DNA from: Euonymus europaeus
Taxonomy: Eukaryota > Streptophyta > Magnoliopsida > Celastrales > Celastraceae
Assembly: GCA_963580455.1 (NCBI GenBank)
Contig: OY756957.1
Coordinates: forward strand, 26,566,501-26,630,500
Reading direction: 5' to 3'
Length of the DNA stretch: 64,000 bases
Position 1 is the first letter of the stretch. Every line of letters begins with the position of its first letter. A model generated the notes under the pieces. The model saw only the letters and a program-made list of their open reading frames with translations, was not told the origin of the DNA and ran no database searches. The position numbers and the translations under genes were made by a program. Positions 1 to 11,393 of this stretch are shown here, piece by piece.

Positions 1-1506
1 GCCTACAATGAGTTACCCACCGTCCCTAGTGGAGGTGATGATATGGCCCCTGGTGTTGTGAACCCAGGTGGCGTGGCTACTCCTAATGGAGGTATGCCGA
101 TGGCTACTCCTGTTGGAGGCGTGCCTGTTGCTGCTGCAACCGTTGGAATCGGGAACAATGTTCCTATGACAAGCAGGGTGATTCCTGTAATTTCCGTTGA
201 AAAGCCGAAAAAGGCTAAAGGCAAGGGAAAAGCTACCAAGCAAGCTCACTTGGTTGAGCATAGTGACGATGAAGAGATGTTGGTTGCTGTTGTCACCCAA
301 GTGAACTTGGTGACAAACACCAAAGATTGGTGGGTGGACACCGGTGCACCCAAACATATCTGCATCGATAAAGACCTCTTCACATCTTATGAGAAGAAGG
401 ATGATGGAGAGAAGATCTTCATGGCTAACTCTGCTCCAGCCACTATTGAAGGAACTGGAGAGGTTATTCTGAAGTTCACCTCAGGCAGAAAGCTCGCACT
501 GCGAAATGTGCTACATGTTCCAGAGATTCGTAAGAATCTGATTTCTGTGCCTGTGATGATAAGCAAGGGATTCAAGGTTGTGTTTGAATCCAATAAATTT
601 GTAGTTTCCAAGGACGGAACTTATGTGGGGAAAGGGTATATGTGTGATGGGCTTTTTAAAGCCAACATTGCTGTAATTGATAAAAACAGCAAGTTTCTGT
701 ACCCAAAATGTATTATCAATAAAGATGAGTCTTCAGTTTACATTGTTGTCTCTCCATACTTATGGCATGGTAGATTAGGACATGTAAACTATGGTACAAT
801 GAAAAAGTTGGCAAACTTAGGTTTAATTCCCAAATTTAATTTGGATGTCAACCATAAATGTGAAACATGTGTTGAAGCGAAGTTTACCAAGAAACCTTTT
901 CATACAATTGAAAGAAGTTCTGAGCCTCTAGCATTAATTCATAGTGATTTATGCGACTTGAAATTTGTTCAAAGTAGAGGTGGAAAGAAGTACTTCATTA
1001 CATTCATCGATGATTGTACTCGGTATTGCTATGTTTATTTGTTAACTAGCAAAAACGAAGCGATGGACAGCTTTGTCAAGTATAAAAATGAAGTTGAGAA
1101 TCAACTTGGTAAAAAGATCAAGGCATTAAGATCTGATAGAGGAGGAGAGTATGATTCTACTCTTTTTGATGAATTGTGTACTGAGTTTGGTATCATCCAC
1201 CAAACAACAGCACCATATACACCTCAGCAAAATGGAATTGCTGAAAGAAAAAATAGAACTTTAAAAGAAATGTTTAATTCCATGTTAATAAATTCTGGTT
1301 TACCTCAAAACTTGTGGGGGGAAGCAGTACTAACTGCTAATTATATTCTTAATAGAATGCCCCACAAGAAAACATGTAGTATTCCATATGAGATGTGGAA
1401 TAAAAGACCACCCTCTTTCAAATACTTGAAAGTGTGGGGGTGCCTAGCTAAGGTGGCAGTACTTTCACCTAAGCAAGTTAGACTTTTTGGGATATACTCA
1501 AAATAG
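1..1506 (+). pseudogene. copia gag-pol fragment: gag N-terminus, protease, integrase
   Basis: The frame is open from base 1 to the stop at 1506. It encodes a Pro/Gly/Val-rich gag start, then jumps in frame at about base 210 to the lysine-rich segment just before the protease. Compared with E2, the gag core and CCHC zinc knuckle are missing. The protease motif WWVDTGA lies near 330-350, the GAG-pre-integrase motif [16 protein letters not shown] near 763-810, followed by CETC, and the integrase core covers about 940-1400. Relative to E2 about 26 bp are missing near 1482, which shifts the frame and ends the ORF at 1506; the original frame resumes around 1487-1696. It is a retroelement polyprotein, not a host gene. 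Confidence 0.88.
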
Positions 1507-1880
1507 CAGTGCATTCAGATTTTTGGTACACAAATCTGAGATATATGACATCCATGTAAATACTATCATGGAAACGAGAGACGTGAAACTCTTTAAGGAA
1601 ATATTTCCGTGCAAACAAAGTGAAACCTCTCAGAAAAGGAATAGAGATTTAATTTCTGAGAAAGAACAAAATGGAAAAACAGAATTTGATGTATAATGGT
1701 AAGTCTAGACACTTTCGTCGTAGACATAATACCGTAAGACAGTTACTCTCTACTGGAATAATTTCCTTAGATTTTGTGAAGTCTAAAGAAAACCTTGCGG
1801 ATCCGTTGACTAAAGGTCTAAATAGAGAGGTAACGAACTGCGCATCGAGGGGAATGGGCTTAAAAGCCTTAACTCAATAA
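1487..1880 (+). pseudogene. copia pol tail with reverse transcriptase deletion junction
   Basis: Two overlapping frames continue the polyprotein. The first (to about 1690) carries the segment after integrase. Around 1690-1700 it runs directly into the C-terminal end of RNase H, with the motifs RRRHNTVRQL and ADPLTKGL, ending at the stop at 1880. The whole reverse transcriptase domain and most of RNase H are absent. The same junction occurs in E2 near 31350 and 31690, so the deletion predates both insertions. Confidence 0.8.
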
Positions 1881-2478
1881 GTTATCTTGATGGAAACCTA
1901 ACCTAGCAATTGGAGATCCCATGGACTAGGTTCAATAGGAAAACATAAGTTGAGAATAACTTAAATGTGAGCAGTGTGGAGTTTTACTCCATCCCATTCC
2001 TTGGATGTACTATATGCTGCTAAGAAGCGTGTTAAGGTTAAGCTATGCTTTTAATGATTCCTATATCTTGTAAATATACAAGTGGAGTATAAGAGAATAC
2101 TCTTGATAGGACATCACCTATGTGAGTGAAGAGTAAGGCCGACTCTATGAAAATATTTAAAAGGCGATATTTTCTAAAGCACTCACTAAACCCAAGACGT
2201 TCATGGCCGAAACAATGAACACAACCGAGAACCAATTATGAATTGGGTCAATACTGTGTAAGGTTTATTGACTGGGCTTACACTAACAACTGGCAGTTCA
2301 AGGCGTTAGTCCACTGACTAGTTAAGTAAGTCCGATAAACTTTTACTAGGGAAGGTTCAAAGCCAAAAGCTACCTATCTCGATGCGGTATTGGTCCTACT
2401 GCACTCTCAGGCGCGTTTCCAATCTCAGACAAAACTTCGTGTCTGAATTATCGTCTGTTTCCATTCAATGTGGGGGAT

Positions 2479-3395
2479 TGTTGGAAAAAATGGTGGTTAA
2501 CCACTATTTGACCAATAATTAATTACAACTAATTGAGTATTAGTTAAATGTAATTTAGTGGGTTCTAATCTTCAATATGAAGATTAGATATTGGAGTTGA
2601 AAGTTGTCCAAAACCATTTTTTGGTTGAATGAAAATTGACTCCAAAGTGGTCATGTTAGACATGATATGTTATGTGCAAAATTAAGAGAAATGTGAGAAT
2701 CGCACATTAAAGAATTGTGATGTATGTGATGGATTTATAAACCCAAGTGTTGGATGTAAGACTTGGGCCCAATGGCACCCAAGCTTTTGTGATGGGCTTG
2801 CGTGTCCGTAGCCCATTTGGACTTATCATTTTGCACCGGCCCACTACCTAGGTTCATTGTATGTGGACATGAGGACAATTCAAATTCAAAAATGTCCGTT
2901 ACAATTTTTTAAATTCACTTTATTGCTGGAATTTATTTGGCATCCCTAGTTTTAGGGTCGATTTTAATGCTAGGCTCTAATATAAATAGGAGCATAGTGT
3001 AAGAAGAGAATACACGACGAAAATTCATTTTTCCTCTCTTCTTCTTCCTAGCCAAATTCCTTTCTGAGAGTGCTTTCAATTTTTGGTTCGAACGAGCCTG
3101 CTGGTATACCTGTGTCACCTACCGGTAGAAGGGAGTGTTGTATCTTGGGAGGTGTTTGCCTACTTCAGCATTGACACCGGTGGCTGGGGCATTTTCACCT
3201 TAAGGAGATTTGCGGTTTGCATACCTCACTTCAATATTTTGGTTTCGTACCGATCAGAGTTTTCGGTAACATCTTTTGTTCTTTTCAATTCATGATATAT
3301 GATGTATATTGTTGACTAGATTTTATATAATTATTGAGTTGTGCAATTTGTTTGTGTTTTTGATTAAAGCAATTGTATTAGCATGACATATGAAT
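2479..3395 (+). repeat. 3' LTR of copia E1
   Basis: The LTR begins TGTTGG at 2479, directly after a purine-rich tract. Its first ~850 bp align with the E2 LTR, including the U3 start, the segment with repeated CCCAAG motifs, a TATA-like box near 2980-2990, and a segment near 3110-3210 that is clearly similar in both. Beyond about 3290 it diverges from E2. The right boundary is approximate because no TSD can be tested (the left end is outside the window). Confidence 0.75.
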
Positions 3396-3399
3396 ATTA

Positions 3400-3970
3400 T
3401 TTCTTACACCATGCTCGTACCAAGCATATTGCAATAAAGTTTACAAAATCACGCAGATAATAGCCTCAGGTGAGTTTTTGTTAAAGAATGTGAATACAAT
3501 CAAGAATGCAGCCGACATGTTGACAAATGTGCTACCATGGAGAAGTTCAAAAATGGTTTGGACTTGCTCCAAGTTCTATAGTGTTGATTGCAAGGATGGT
3601 GGAGCTTTATGTGGAGGAATAAGTCTTCAAGGTTGAGCTAGTCTTCTAAGAGAGTAAACATTCGTCAAGGTGGAGACCGTTAAATAAAATGACTCATATT
3701 AGAAGGAAGATATATTAACATCAAAGAACTCTGGAAAGAGAAAAGTTATGCAATAGGTAGCGCAACTTTGACACATGAAATTCTATTGAGTACTAGTTTA
3801 TTTAGTATTGGGATATAATATAATTACGGGTGTCTAGGTAAGCTTGCTATATAAGGGAAATCCTAATTCAATTGTAAATAATGTTACCGAACCATGTAAA
3901 TCTCTCGCGTTCTCCTTTTCTCTTTACTTATATTGCGATCGTATTTGCTTGTGTCTGAGCCGATTATTCA
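3400..3970 (+). mobile_element. remnant of an older copia: RNase H end, PPT and LTR
   Basis: From about 3400 the sequence encodes, with frameshifts, a copia RNase H tail of another family: HARTKHI near 3410-3430 and a segment reading NAADML near 3508-3525. A polypurine-like tract at 3666-3676 is followed by a probable degenerate LTR (about 3678-3970) with a TATA-like box near 3850. E1 appears to have inserted into this older copy. Confidence 0.6.
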
Positions 3971-4408
3971 ACGGAAAACTGCTTGACTCAAAAGTTTAAG
4001 TTATCGAGTTGAGCCTTCTCCATTTGTATAAACCACACTCATTCTCTCTATTTTTTTGACGTGGGACTTGGTAGGTAGTGTATTTCAAAAGTTCCCTTGC
4101 TTCAATGAGGCTACAACTCTCATGCGTTGTGATATATAATTCCATTTTCTGTGGCCTTGCCATAAAAATCATAATTTTAGTACAAGAACTTCTCAACTTA
4201 ATGACTGAAATGAAGAGACGATTCAGCTGACTCAACAAGTAACTAAAAGAAACAAAAGAAATTCTTTCACCAACTAAAAGAAAAGTACTACAAAATCCTA
4301 GCTTCCTGCACTTGTTCGTCACTGGAACAATCGCATTTAAGCCCCCAGTTTTAGTCTCTCAATCTAAGCAAGGTATCAAAAACATAAATTTTATTGGGAT
4401 GGAATTAC

Positions 4409-5470
4409 TTAGAAATCATTGTTTGGGAGTGGCTCGTGAGTGTTGTCGCCAATGAAAATGTTGTCGTAGGCAATTGCAGCAATAGCAGCACCAATGAGTG
4501 GACCGAGCCAGTAAACCCACTGGTGAGTCCAAGTCCAACTAACCACAGCAGGTCCAAAGGAGACTGCTGGGTTCATGGATGCACCATCAAAAGCACCACC
4601 AGCCAAAATGTTAGCACCCACAATGAAACCAATTGCAATAGGTGCAACAGTGCCTACATTTCCTTTCTTTGGATCAACTGCTGTGGCATAAACTGTGTAA
4701 ACCAACCCGAAAGTCATCACGATCTCGAACACGAGTGCATTCCAGGTAGACACACCAGATGAGAGGGAAAATGCTGATGTTTCCTGCAAATCAATTAGTA
4801 AAATAAAAGTGTTAGGCATTCGACGTGTCGATTCATTCTTGATCATTAGTTGTTCACTGAATTGGGTTAGCTTACCAATCCACCAGTTGCGAATTTAAGT
4901 AGCAAGCAAGCAACAACCGAGCCAAGCAACTGGGCAATCCAATACAAAATTCCCCTCAACAATGTTATGTTTCCTCCAATGAATGCACCAAAGGTCACAG
5001 CAGGGTTTACATGACCACCTGAGATGTTTGCACCAACAGATACCGCCACAAAGAGCGCAAATGCATGAGCCAATGATGCTGCCACTAGTCCAGCCGGTGT
5101 CGTTGATCCATTGTCTGTTAACTTGTCTGGAAAAAAGATCCAACAATATAATTCAGTCTTTGAAATTGCTACTCACTCTCATTGTAAAATAAGTAGAATT
5201 GGTAATAGATATGGGGAATTAATTGTGCAATCAAATATCCAAATACCAAACCAAGACCGACATGTGACAATAAGAAAGGCAAATGGGTGTCTAAAATTGT
5301 TGAAATTAAAAAGCATTTAAAAGTTCTGCGATCTTACTGAAAGCCATGCCGGATCCTTCTCCAGCAAATACGAAGATGAGCATGGAGAAGAACTCCGCTA
5401 GCGCAGCCCTTAACGCATCCGGGTTGCTGGCTTCTCCCGGTGTTCCAATTGCGATTCTATAGATTGGCAT
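4409..5470 (-). CDS. TIP1: tonoplast intrinsic protein (aquaporin), TIP1 subfamily
   Basis: This is a channel for water and small neutral solutes in the vacuolar membrane. Three exons on the minus strand: 5338-5470, 4876-5126 and 4409-4783. All introns are GT-AG and the joined frame gives 252 aa, a normal TIP1 length. The start at 5470 ([15 protein letters not shown]) matches the conserved TIP1 N-terminus; an in-frame ATG ten codons upstream (5500) is less likely. Both NPA boxes are present (residues 85-87, in [11 protein letters not shown], and 199-201, in [12 protein letters not shown]). The tail is acidic and polar. A TATA box lies about 95 bp upstream. The subfamily is clear; the exact paralogue (TIP1;1 against TIP1;3) is not assigned. 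It is divergent from the PsbP-like gene, with a 2.3-kb spacer between them. Confidence 0.95.
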
Positions 5471-5562
5471 TATTGGCGAACCTTTTTTTTTGCTCTGCAA
5501 CTCTCTTTTGCTTCAGTTAATCTCTTTCGTTTTATGTGAGGGGACTTAGCTGTGTGTTTTCA

Positions 5563-5572
5563 CTATATATAC
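5563..5572 (-). promoter_or_regulatory. TATA box of the TIP1 gene
   Basis: The minus strand reads TATATATA here, about 95 bp upstream of the start codon. Position relative to the gene is typical of a plant core promoter; assignment by position only. Confidence 0.6.
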
Positions 5573-5579
5573 CTAAAAT

Positions 5580-7792
5580 AACGGCCATGGAAGCGGTGTG
5601 GCCGGTCAATAAAACATTTTAAACAGGGTTTTTACAGTTTAGTGGGCGACAAGTCGGTGACTTTACAGATCATGAAGGGGACGTGTTGTCCGCAAATGAC
5701 TCGTTTTTGTGGTGGTGAAGTAGTTTTCGCTCGGCAGAACCGGTGAATAATAGATTTGATCGCCGACGTGGCGGGACCCCCTTTGCTGATTGTGTTGGTT
5801 TCGAATCGGCTAAAGCAGTCGCGAGCGCGCGAAATGGGCGGCGAAGATTTGACTTTGAATATTCAAAATATTTGTGGGGAGGTGATGGTGACGTGAATGG
5901 TTTTGATTTACTGTGGCTTGTAGTTTGATGTACGTGGGTCGGCAATAGTGGGGTCCAAGAAAATGCCAGTAGCTCCGTATAAACCGTCCATATAGTGGGC
6001 CATACTTTACACAGTTTTGATCGCGTGCTAATGTAGGTGATGACAATAAAAATAGGTGGGCTAGTTGCACACCACATTTTCTCATTTACACCCCTAAAAA
6101 CATTTAATTTCTTCTTTTTTTTGATTTTTCAATCTACATATCTTTTGATTTATATCTTCAACGTCTCCTTCTCCCCGCATCCGATCACCAAAGAGTATTT
6201 CTTCGCTCATTTATAGACCCTCGCTCTTATGGAAATACCCCTTCATTTGCAGACTCTAGCTCACAATTTTCCTATTATCTGCCTCTATTTTTCATTTTTT
6301 CTCCTTTTCGCTAACACCTCCCATCTCCTCTCTCATTGTTCTCCAATCTCCAACAACGCCTTGTCCGAAGCACCAAATTTCTCCATACACTGAAGGAAGT
6401 ATATGTATCCGAGGTGAATAGTTTAATCATTGATTTATACTTGCTCTGTAAGAATGAAAATGGTCCAGTTAAGGTTGTGATTAGTGATTATTTTGAGAGA
6501 ACAACTCTTAACATTATATAAGAAGAATTATTGCTGGGAAAATATATTTTGGTAGTGTTGGTGGAGATAATGAAGAAGCTCAAAGAGTAGGGAAGATTAT
6601 TTAAGGATTCATGTACATTTCTGGGTCTTTTGCTGCATCAAGGCAACAAGATGAGATTGCTTGATACTATTTCGTAAGATTTTGTTCTATTAATTCAAGA
6701 TGCAAAATGTTCAAGATTCACACAAAGTGTTTGCCAGAATGCTTGAGAAAAGCATGCATTTCTATAACAAAAACAAGTTAGCCTCCACCATTTTCAAGAT
6801 GCTCACAAAATGTTTGACAGAATACTTGAGAAAAGCATGTGTTTCTAGAACAAAAACAGGTTAGCCCCCACCATTAGGGTTTGGGGTGTCTTAGGATATT
6901 TTTTAATTTTTTTGAAAAAATAGAAAATGGGTGACATTGAAAAATTCTATATTTGAGTTAGAGTGTATAAATAAAAGGATAAAATAGGTAAACATTGGTG
7001 TACAACTAGTCTTTACCTAAAAATATTTTCACTAATACGACAACGTGTGACAAAAAAATGTCAAGATTACATGCGATCGAAGTTCTAAACAAACTCTCAT
7101 CGAGTTGTCAATCAAGGTACAACTAATTTGATAAGCAGCACCTCGACATCCTAGAAGTATCATCTAAAAAATCTCATGCGACTAGACACTTCAAGAAATC
7201 ACACAACAATGTCCAACTCACCTAAAAACAAATAAATAATTTTTTCCCTTAAAAATACTCTCAAGAGGGCATCCACATCAAATAAATGATTCTAAAAGAC
7301 TGACTTTTGATTGCTAGAAAATCATAATTTCGACAACTGAGATCATCTCACTTATTTAATAACACTTCAATTAATTTGAAAGTTTGGGGCCCGAGAACCC
7401 CTAGCTCTTATTTACTCATGTGTACGTATAAAAAACGACGAAACAATTACCTCTTAATAGCTAGCCCAACCACTTAATACGTTGGCAGAAACTAATTCGT
7501 TTTGGCCATTATCAGTAAATTTTGCTACTGTCGGTTAATCAATGTAACAAAATTCATCCATAACCATGGTTAGTGTTGAAAAATATGATCCAACAGTAGT
7601 GTTAATGCCGCTTAACCCATAACGGCACAACTTGAAGCATGTAGGTTATCCAGAGTCACCTGACGAGTTGACTCTCACGTGTGATAGTTCTCCCACACCC
7701 GCTAGACTTTGTAGGGCCTTATCCACTCTCTCTCTGCACAAAAAGAATCGAACGATGGAAGTTGGCTGTTCCTTGGGAGCTTGTTCGTTAAT
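5580..7792. other. spacer between divergent TIP1 and PsbP-like genes
   Basis: No credible protein gene is seen; the ORFs at 5670-6085 are short, in mutually exclusive frames and resemble no family known to me. At 6710-6876 two imperfect copies of an 83-bp unit lie in tandem. The stretch 7020-7600 is AT-rich without recognised structure. The last ~100 bp, with a CT-rich run near 7720, probably form the leader of the PsbP-like gene. Confidence 0.6.
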
Positions 7793-9954
7793 ATGGCGGG
7801 TTCATCACTCTCACTTAGCTCGGTCTTGACAACCTTATCCTACAATGTTAGTGTATCTAATTTTCTATGTTCAATTTGTTTATAATTGTGTCCACGTTCT
7901 TTCTGATGTGCCATAATTCACTATTTTCAGTTACGTGCGCCTCATTCGAATGAGTCAACTCGGCCAGCTGCAGTGTCTTTGAGTAACCCAATTGCGTGTT
8001 CGAGAGAAACGAATGTCAATGATGGGAGTAAGTGAAATTAGCATCTGGGTTCCTCTGAAATTCGATTATTAAATCGTTATTTGGGCATAATAGAGTGTAG
8101 GATTAATGTTTGTGGAAATAACCAAACCAACTTTTTTTTGAACTGTGACCACAAAATGACTGGTTCAATATTGTTGATGCTAATTGTAGCTAGGCATCTC
8201 TTTTCTTGAATCGATTGCCTTTGTATTTACTGCTTGGTGATTCTGTAGTAAAATTCTAACTTACAGGACACTTGGATCATTGAGCTTTGTATGTGGTCTA
8301 CCTTCTAGTTTGGTAAATAGTTGTTCATTGGATGACCCTCCCTTTCACGTTAGGACTTCAATCGAATATTATATCATCGAGGATTCAATTTGCTTAAGTT
8401 TGAAATGGGATTGATTGACTAGAAAAATGTAATAAAGTTTCGATTCAATTGTTTTGGAATGTTGATTTGATATTTTTCTTGCTATGACTTTAATGTAATT
8501 TAGGTAATTGTAAGAGACGATTGCTATTGCTAGGAATTGGAGGGGTGACCTCAAATTTATTCCCAGCAAGTCCTCTTTTTGCTGAAGGTATCATCTTATA
8601 TCATTACTCACCTATTTATATATGTGCTGTTCTTCTCGGCCATATCATTGAGTAATTTCATGGCCTCCATGCAATAGACATATTCTGGAGCTAAAATTTA
8701 TGTCAAACTTTGCTTTTCTGCAGAGGTACCAATAAACTATCGAGCATTTGTTGACTCTGAAGATGGGTATTCATATTACTATCCGTCAGACTGGATTGTA
8801 AGTTATGCTACAAGCCTACAAAGGAACCGAAAGGAAGCATGAACTTTGGCCTCTGATATGATTTCTGATATTTGTTGTTAGGATTTTGACTTCTTGGGGC
8901 ATGATTCTGCTTTCAAAGACAGATATCTGCAGCTGCAAAATGTCAGAGTGAGATTCATACCAACTGACAAAAAGGACATCCATGATTTGGGTCCGATGGA
9001 GGAGGTAATAGATATAACTATGCTAATTTTGTATGTTCGCTAAAAAGTCTTCGTGTAGTGCTCCATCACCTGTTCTTTGTTCTATCAGGTTATCTACAAT
9101 GTAGTAACACACAGATATGCTGCACCAAATCAGAGAGCTAATATACTAGACATGCAAGAGGTCTGTATCTTCCATTTTCAAAATCTAAACCTGTCCAAGG
9201 ACGATTTTCTATAAGTATCTCGCAAACATATCTAATTATGGTCATCGAGGGCACGTTTTAGTGCTTGTATTATTCTTCAGTCATTGGACTTCATGATGAC
9301 AATTCCAAATTTTGTTGGTAGAACTAATTGACAACTATTTTGATGGCTGTCTACTGGGTGCAGCGGACTGTGGATGGGAAGAACTATTACACTGTCGAGT
9401 TCGCACTTACATCACCAAACTTCGCCTGCAATTCTTTTGCAACAATAGCAATCGGTAACGGTAAGTAACCAAACACCATACTGCATCAGTATTGTAAATG
9501 TCAAGCCCCCAGCCTTGATTCCTTAACCATGCATTTGAACTGGCTCCGCCCTTGGCTCGTTCCAATAAAAATTAAAAAGTGATGAAAGTAAGTTTTAAGA
9601 GAAAAAAAAGTTTGCAGTCACTACTATGGGAACTAAGCACATGAAAGCTGCATAATATTGCAAGTTTTGTTCAACTTCACACTTCTTATAAATAATGGTG
9701 CAGAGCTGGAAAATACACACCTTTTATATCATATAGATCCTGGAAGATTTCTTTATCAGTTTATCTGATCATGCTCCCCTCTACCAGTAACTCAGTGATT
9801 TTTTCAAGTTCAAACGTAAGTTAATCGTTGCAACTTGCAATTTTGTGTAGGTAGATATTACACACTAATTGTTGCGGCCAATGAAAGAAGATGGAAGAAG
9901 TTCCGCAATAAGCTCAAAGTGGTGGCAGATTCTTTTAAGATGCTTGATATATGA
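7793..9954 (+). CDS. PNSL1: PsbP-like thylakoid lumen protein, probable NDH subunit PNSL1 (PPL2)
   Basis: Eight exons: 7793-7846, 7931-8027, 8504-8587, 8724-8797, 8882-9004, 9089-9160, 9364-9460 and 9851-9954. All introns are GT-AG, frames join without error, and the product is 234 aa. A Ser/Leu-rich transit peptide (about 1-50) is followed by a twin-arginine-like lumen signal (KRRLLLLGIGG, about 54-64) ending near FAE. The PsbP domain includes YYPSDW, FIPTDKKDIHDLGP and ANERRWKKF. Family knowledge: PNSL1 belongs to the lumenal subcomplex of the chloroplast NDH-photosystem I supercomplex. The paralogue choice rests on length and on the neighbouring ABCB gene, since Arabidopsis PNSL1 and PPL1 both sit beside an ABCB6/20-type gene. 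PPL1 or PPD1 remain possible. An overlapping out-of-frame ATG lies at 7755. Confidence 0.85.
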
Positions 9955-10928
9955 AATGTAAAATGTTGCGCTAGATTGTGTTCAACTACAGTCGAGAGTT
10001 TCCATGAAATATGTTCTTCATTTGTTGTATATATCCAAATATTTGAGGGCTGAGGTTCCAAGTATTTGTCACTTGGCATGCTAATAGAAGTTTTCATACC
10101 AGTACATCAGAAACAGTTTACCATCACAAATGATTCTCTACTCCCAGAACCCAATTACCCCCTCTCTCTGCTCGAAGGATGGTTAGGGTTCGTTTGGAGG
10201 AGAGGATAATACGCCATATCGTATAAGAGCCTAATTCCAAATGACTCAGGAAAAATGAACGACAAATCAAATTACAAAATCACAACCTGCCTTCTTACGA
10301 AGATTCTATGGCCTCAGAAACACTCAGCAATACGAAGACCTCATTAGGTTTAACTAGGAATCTATGCAACTTCAGAAACTAAAGAACATAGACGTACCCT
10401 GCATTGAAAAGGTGTTACCAGCAAAAATGTCATGATGCCAAAAAAAAAAAAAAAAAACAACTATGACACCAATCCAAACTGGACCAGATAATTCTCAGCA
10501 CCATTGTCCACAAATAAGTCTAGAGAGTAATCTAGTGGAGTTCTGTAAGCGAAAGTAATTGCCTTTCAACTCATATGCGTAGTTATATACAAAGAAAGTT
10601 GTACAACCAATGCCCTCACTCTAAAAACAAAAAAACAAAAAACAAATTTACAACATGGCCTCCTCCATCGTCCAAGCTCTTGGATTGGTAAATCATAAAA
10701 GCTACAAGAAACTATATAAAGAAACAATTAACAGGAAAAACAAACGCCTCACTACACTATAGGTATCCCCATCCCCAAATTCCGATTTGATTATAATAAA
10801 CAAATCAATATGAGTAGAAGGCGAAGCAATAACCCGATTCCAACCTTCAGAAAGAATAGAATACGCTACTAGCCCAGAAGCATCTTTTCAGCAGCCAACC
10901 AACTCCAAAAATCCCTATTTCTAACTCT
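9955..10928. other. intergenic region between convergent PsbP-like and ABCB genes
   Basis: It holds the 3' UTR of the PsbP-like gene and probably the distal 3' UTR of the ABCB gene on the other strand. A 17-18 bp poly-A run lies near 10440. No ORF or repeat family is recognised. Confidence 0.5.
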
Positions 10929-11393
10929 ACTTGAACAGCGAACTATCAATGTCACCGGTATGCCTACAGGCCCTATCCAACCACAAACTTGGTTACAAGC
11001 CGTATGATCCCCATTAATCTTCTGCATATCCTAGTAAGTTCTAGCAACTGATTGCTCGGAAAGACTGCCCGCCACATGTTGGCATTCCTTATATTCAGGT
11101 GCAGAACAAACTGTAGTTACTGTACAAATGAGCCCCACAAGTTACCATCACTCATACATCCATTCTACTTGAACAGCGAACTATCAATGCCACCGGTATG
11201 CCTACAGGCCCTATCCAACCACAAACTTGGTTACAAGCCGTATGATCCCCATTAATCTTCTGCATATCCTAGTAAGTTCTAGCAACTGATTGCTCGGAAA
11301 GACTGCCCGCCACATGTTGGGATTCCTTATATTCAGGTGCAGAATAAACTGTACAAATGAGCCCCACGAGTTACCATCACTCATACATCCATT
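10929..11393. repeat. 238-bp tandem duplication in the ABCB 3' UTR
   Basis: The stretch from about 10929 repeats from about 11167 with an offset of 238 bp and only a few differences, including a small indel near 11115/11345. The right copy ends precisely where the ABCB stop codon begins (11394-11396), and the copies diverge there. The duplicated unit therefore abuts the coding region without altering it. Confidence 0.85.

Larger units (their letters stand above)
1..3395 (+). mobile_element. Ty1/copia retrotransposon E1, 5' end outside window
   Basis: This is the 3' part of a copia-type LTR retrotransposon. It runs from inside gag, through protease, GAG-pre-integrase and integrase, over a deleted reverse transcriptase region, to a polypurine tract (around 2466-2477) and a 3' LTR starting TGTTGG at 2479. 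The reading frame is open from base 1, so the element enters from the left. The right end is uncertain: sequence of a different, older copia begins by about 3400. E2 at 29-36 kb is a relative in the opposite orientation with the same internal deletion. E1 also lost about 254 gag codons and about 26 bp near the end of integrase, so it cannot move on its own. Confidence 0.9.

Noticed and set aside
4394..4762. 122-codon plus-strand ORF
   Set aside because: Shadow of TIP1 exon 3.
5670..6085. ORFs upstream of TIP1 as a gene
   Set aside because: Overlapping alternative frames in promoter DNA, without recognisable domain or splice context.
8588..8723. U12-type intron in the PsbP-like gene (donor GTATCATC)
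   Set aside because: The donor deviates from GTATCCTT and no TTCCTTAAC-like branch site lies near the acceptor. The ABCB donor GTATCTTGG (intron after exon 6) was rejected for the same reason.
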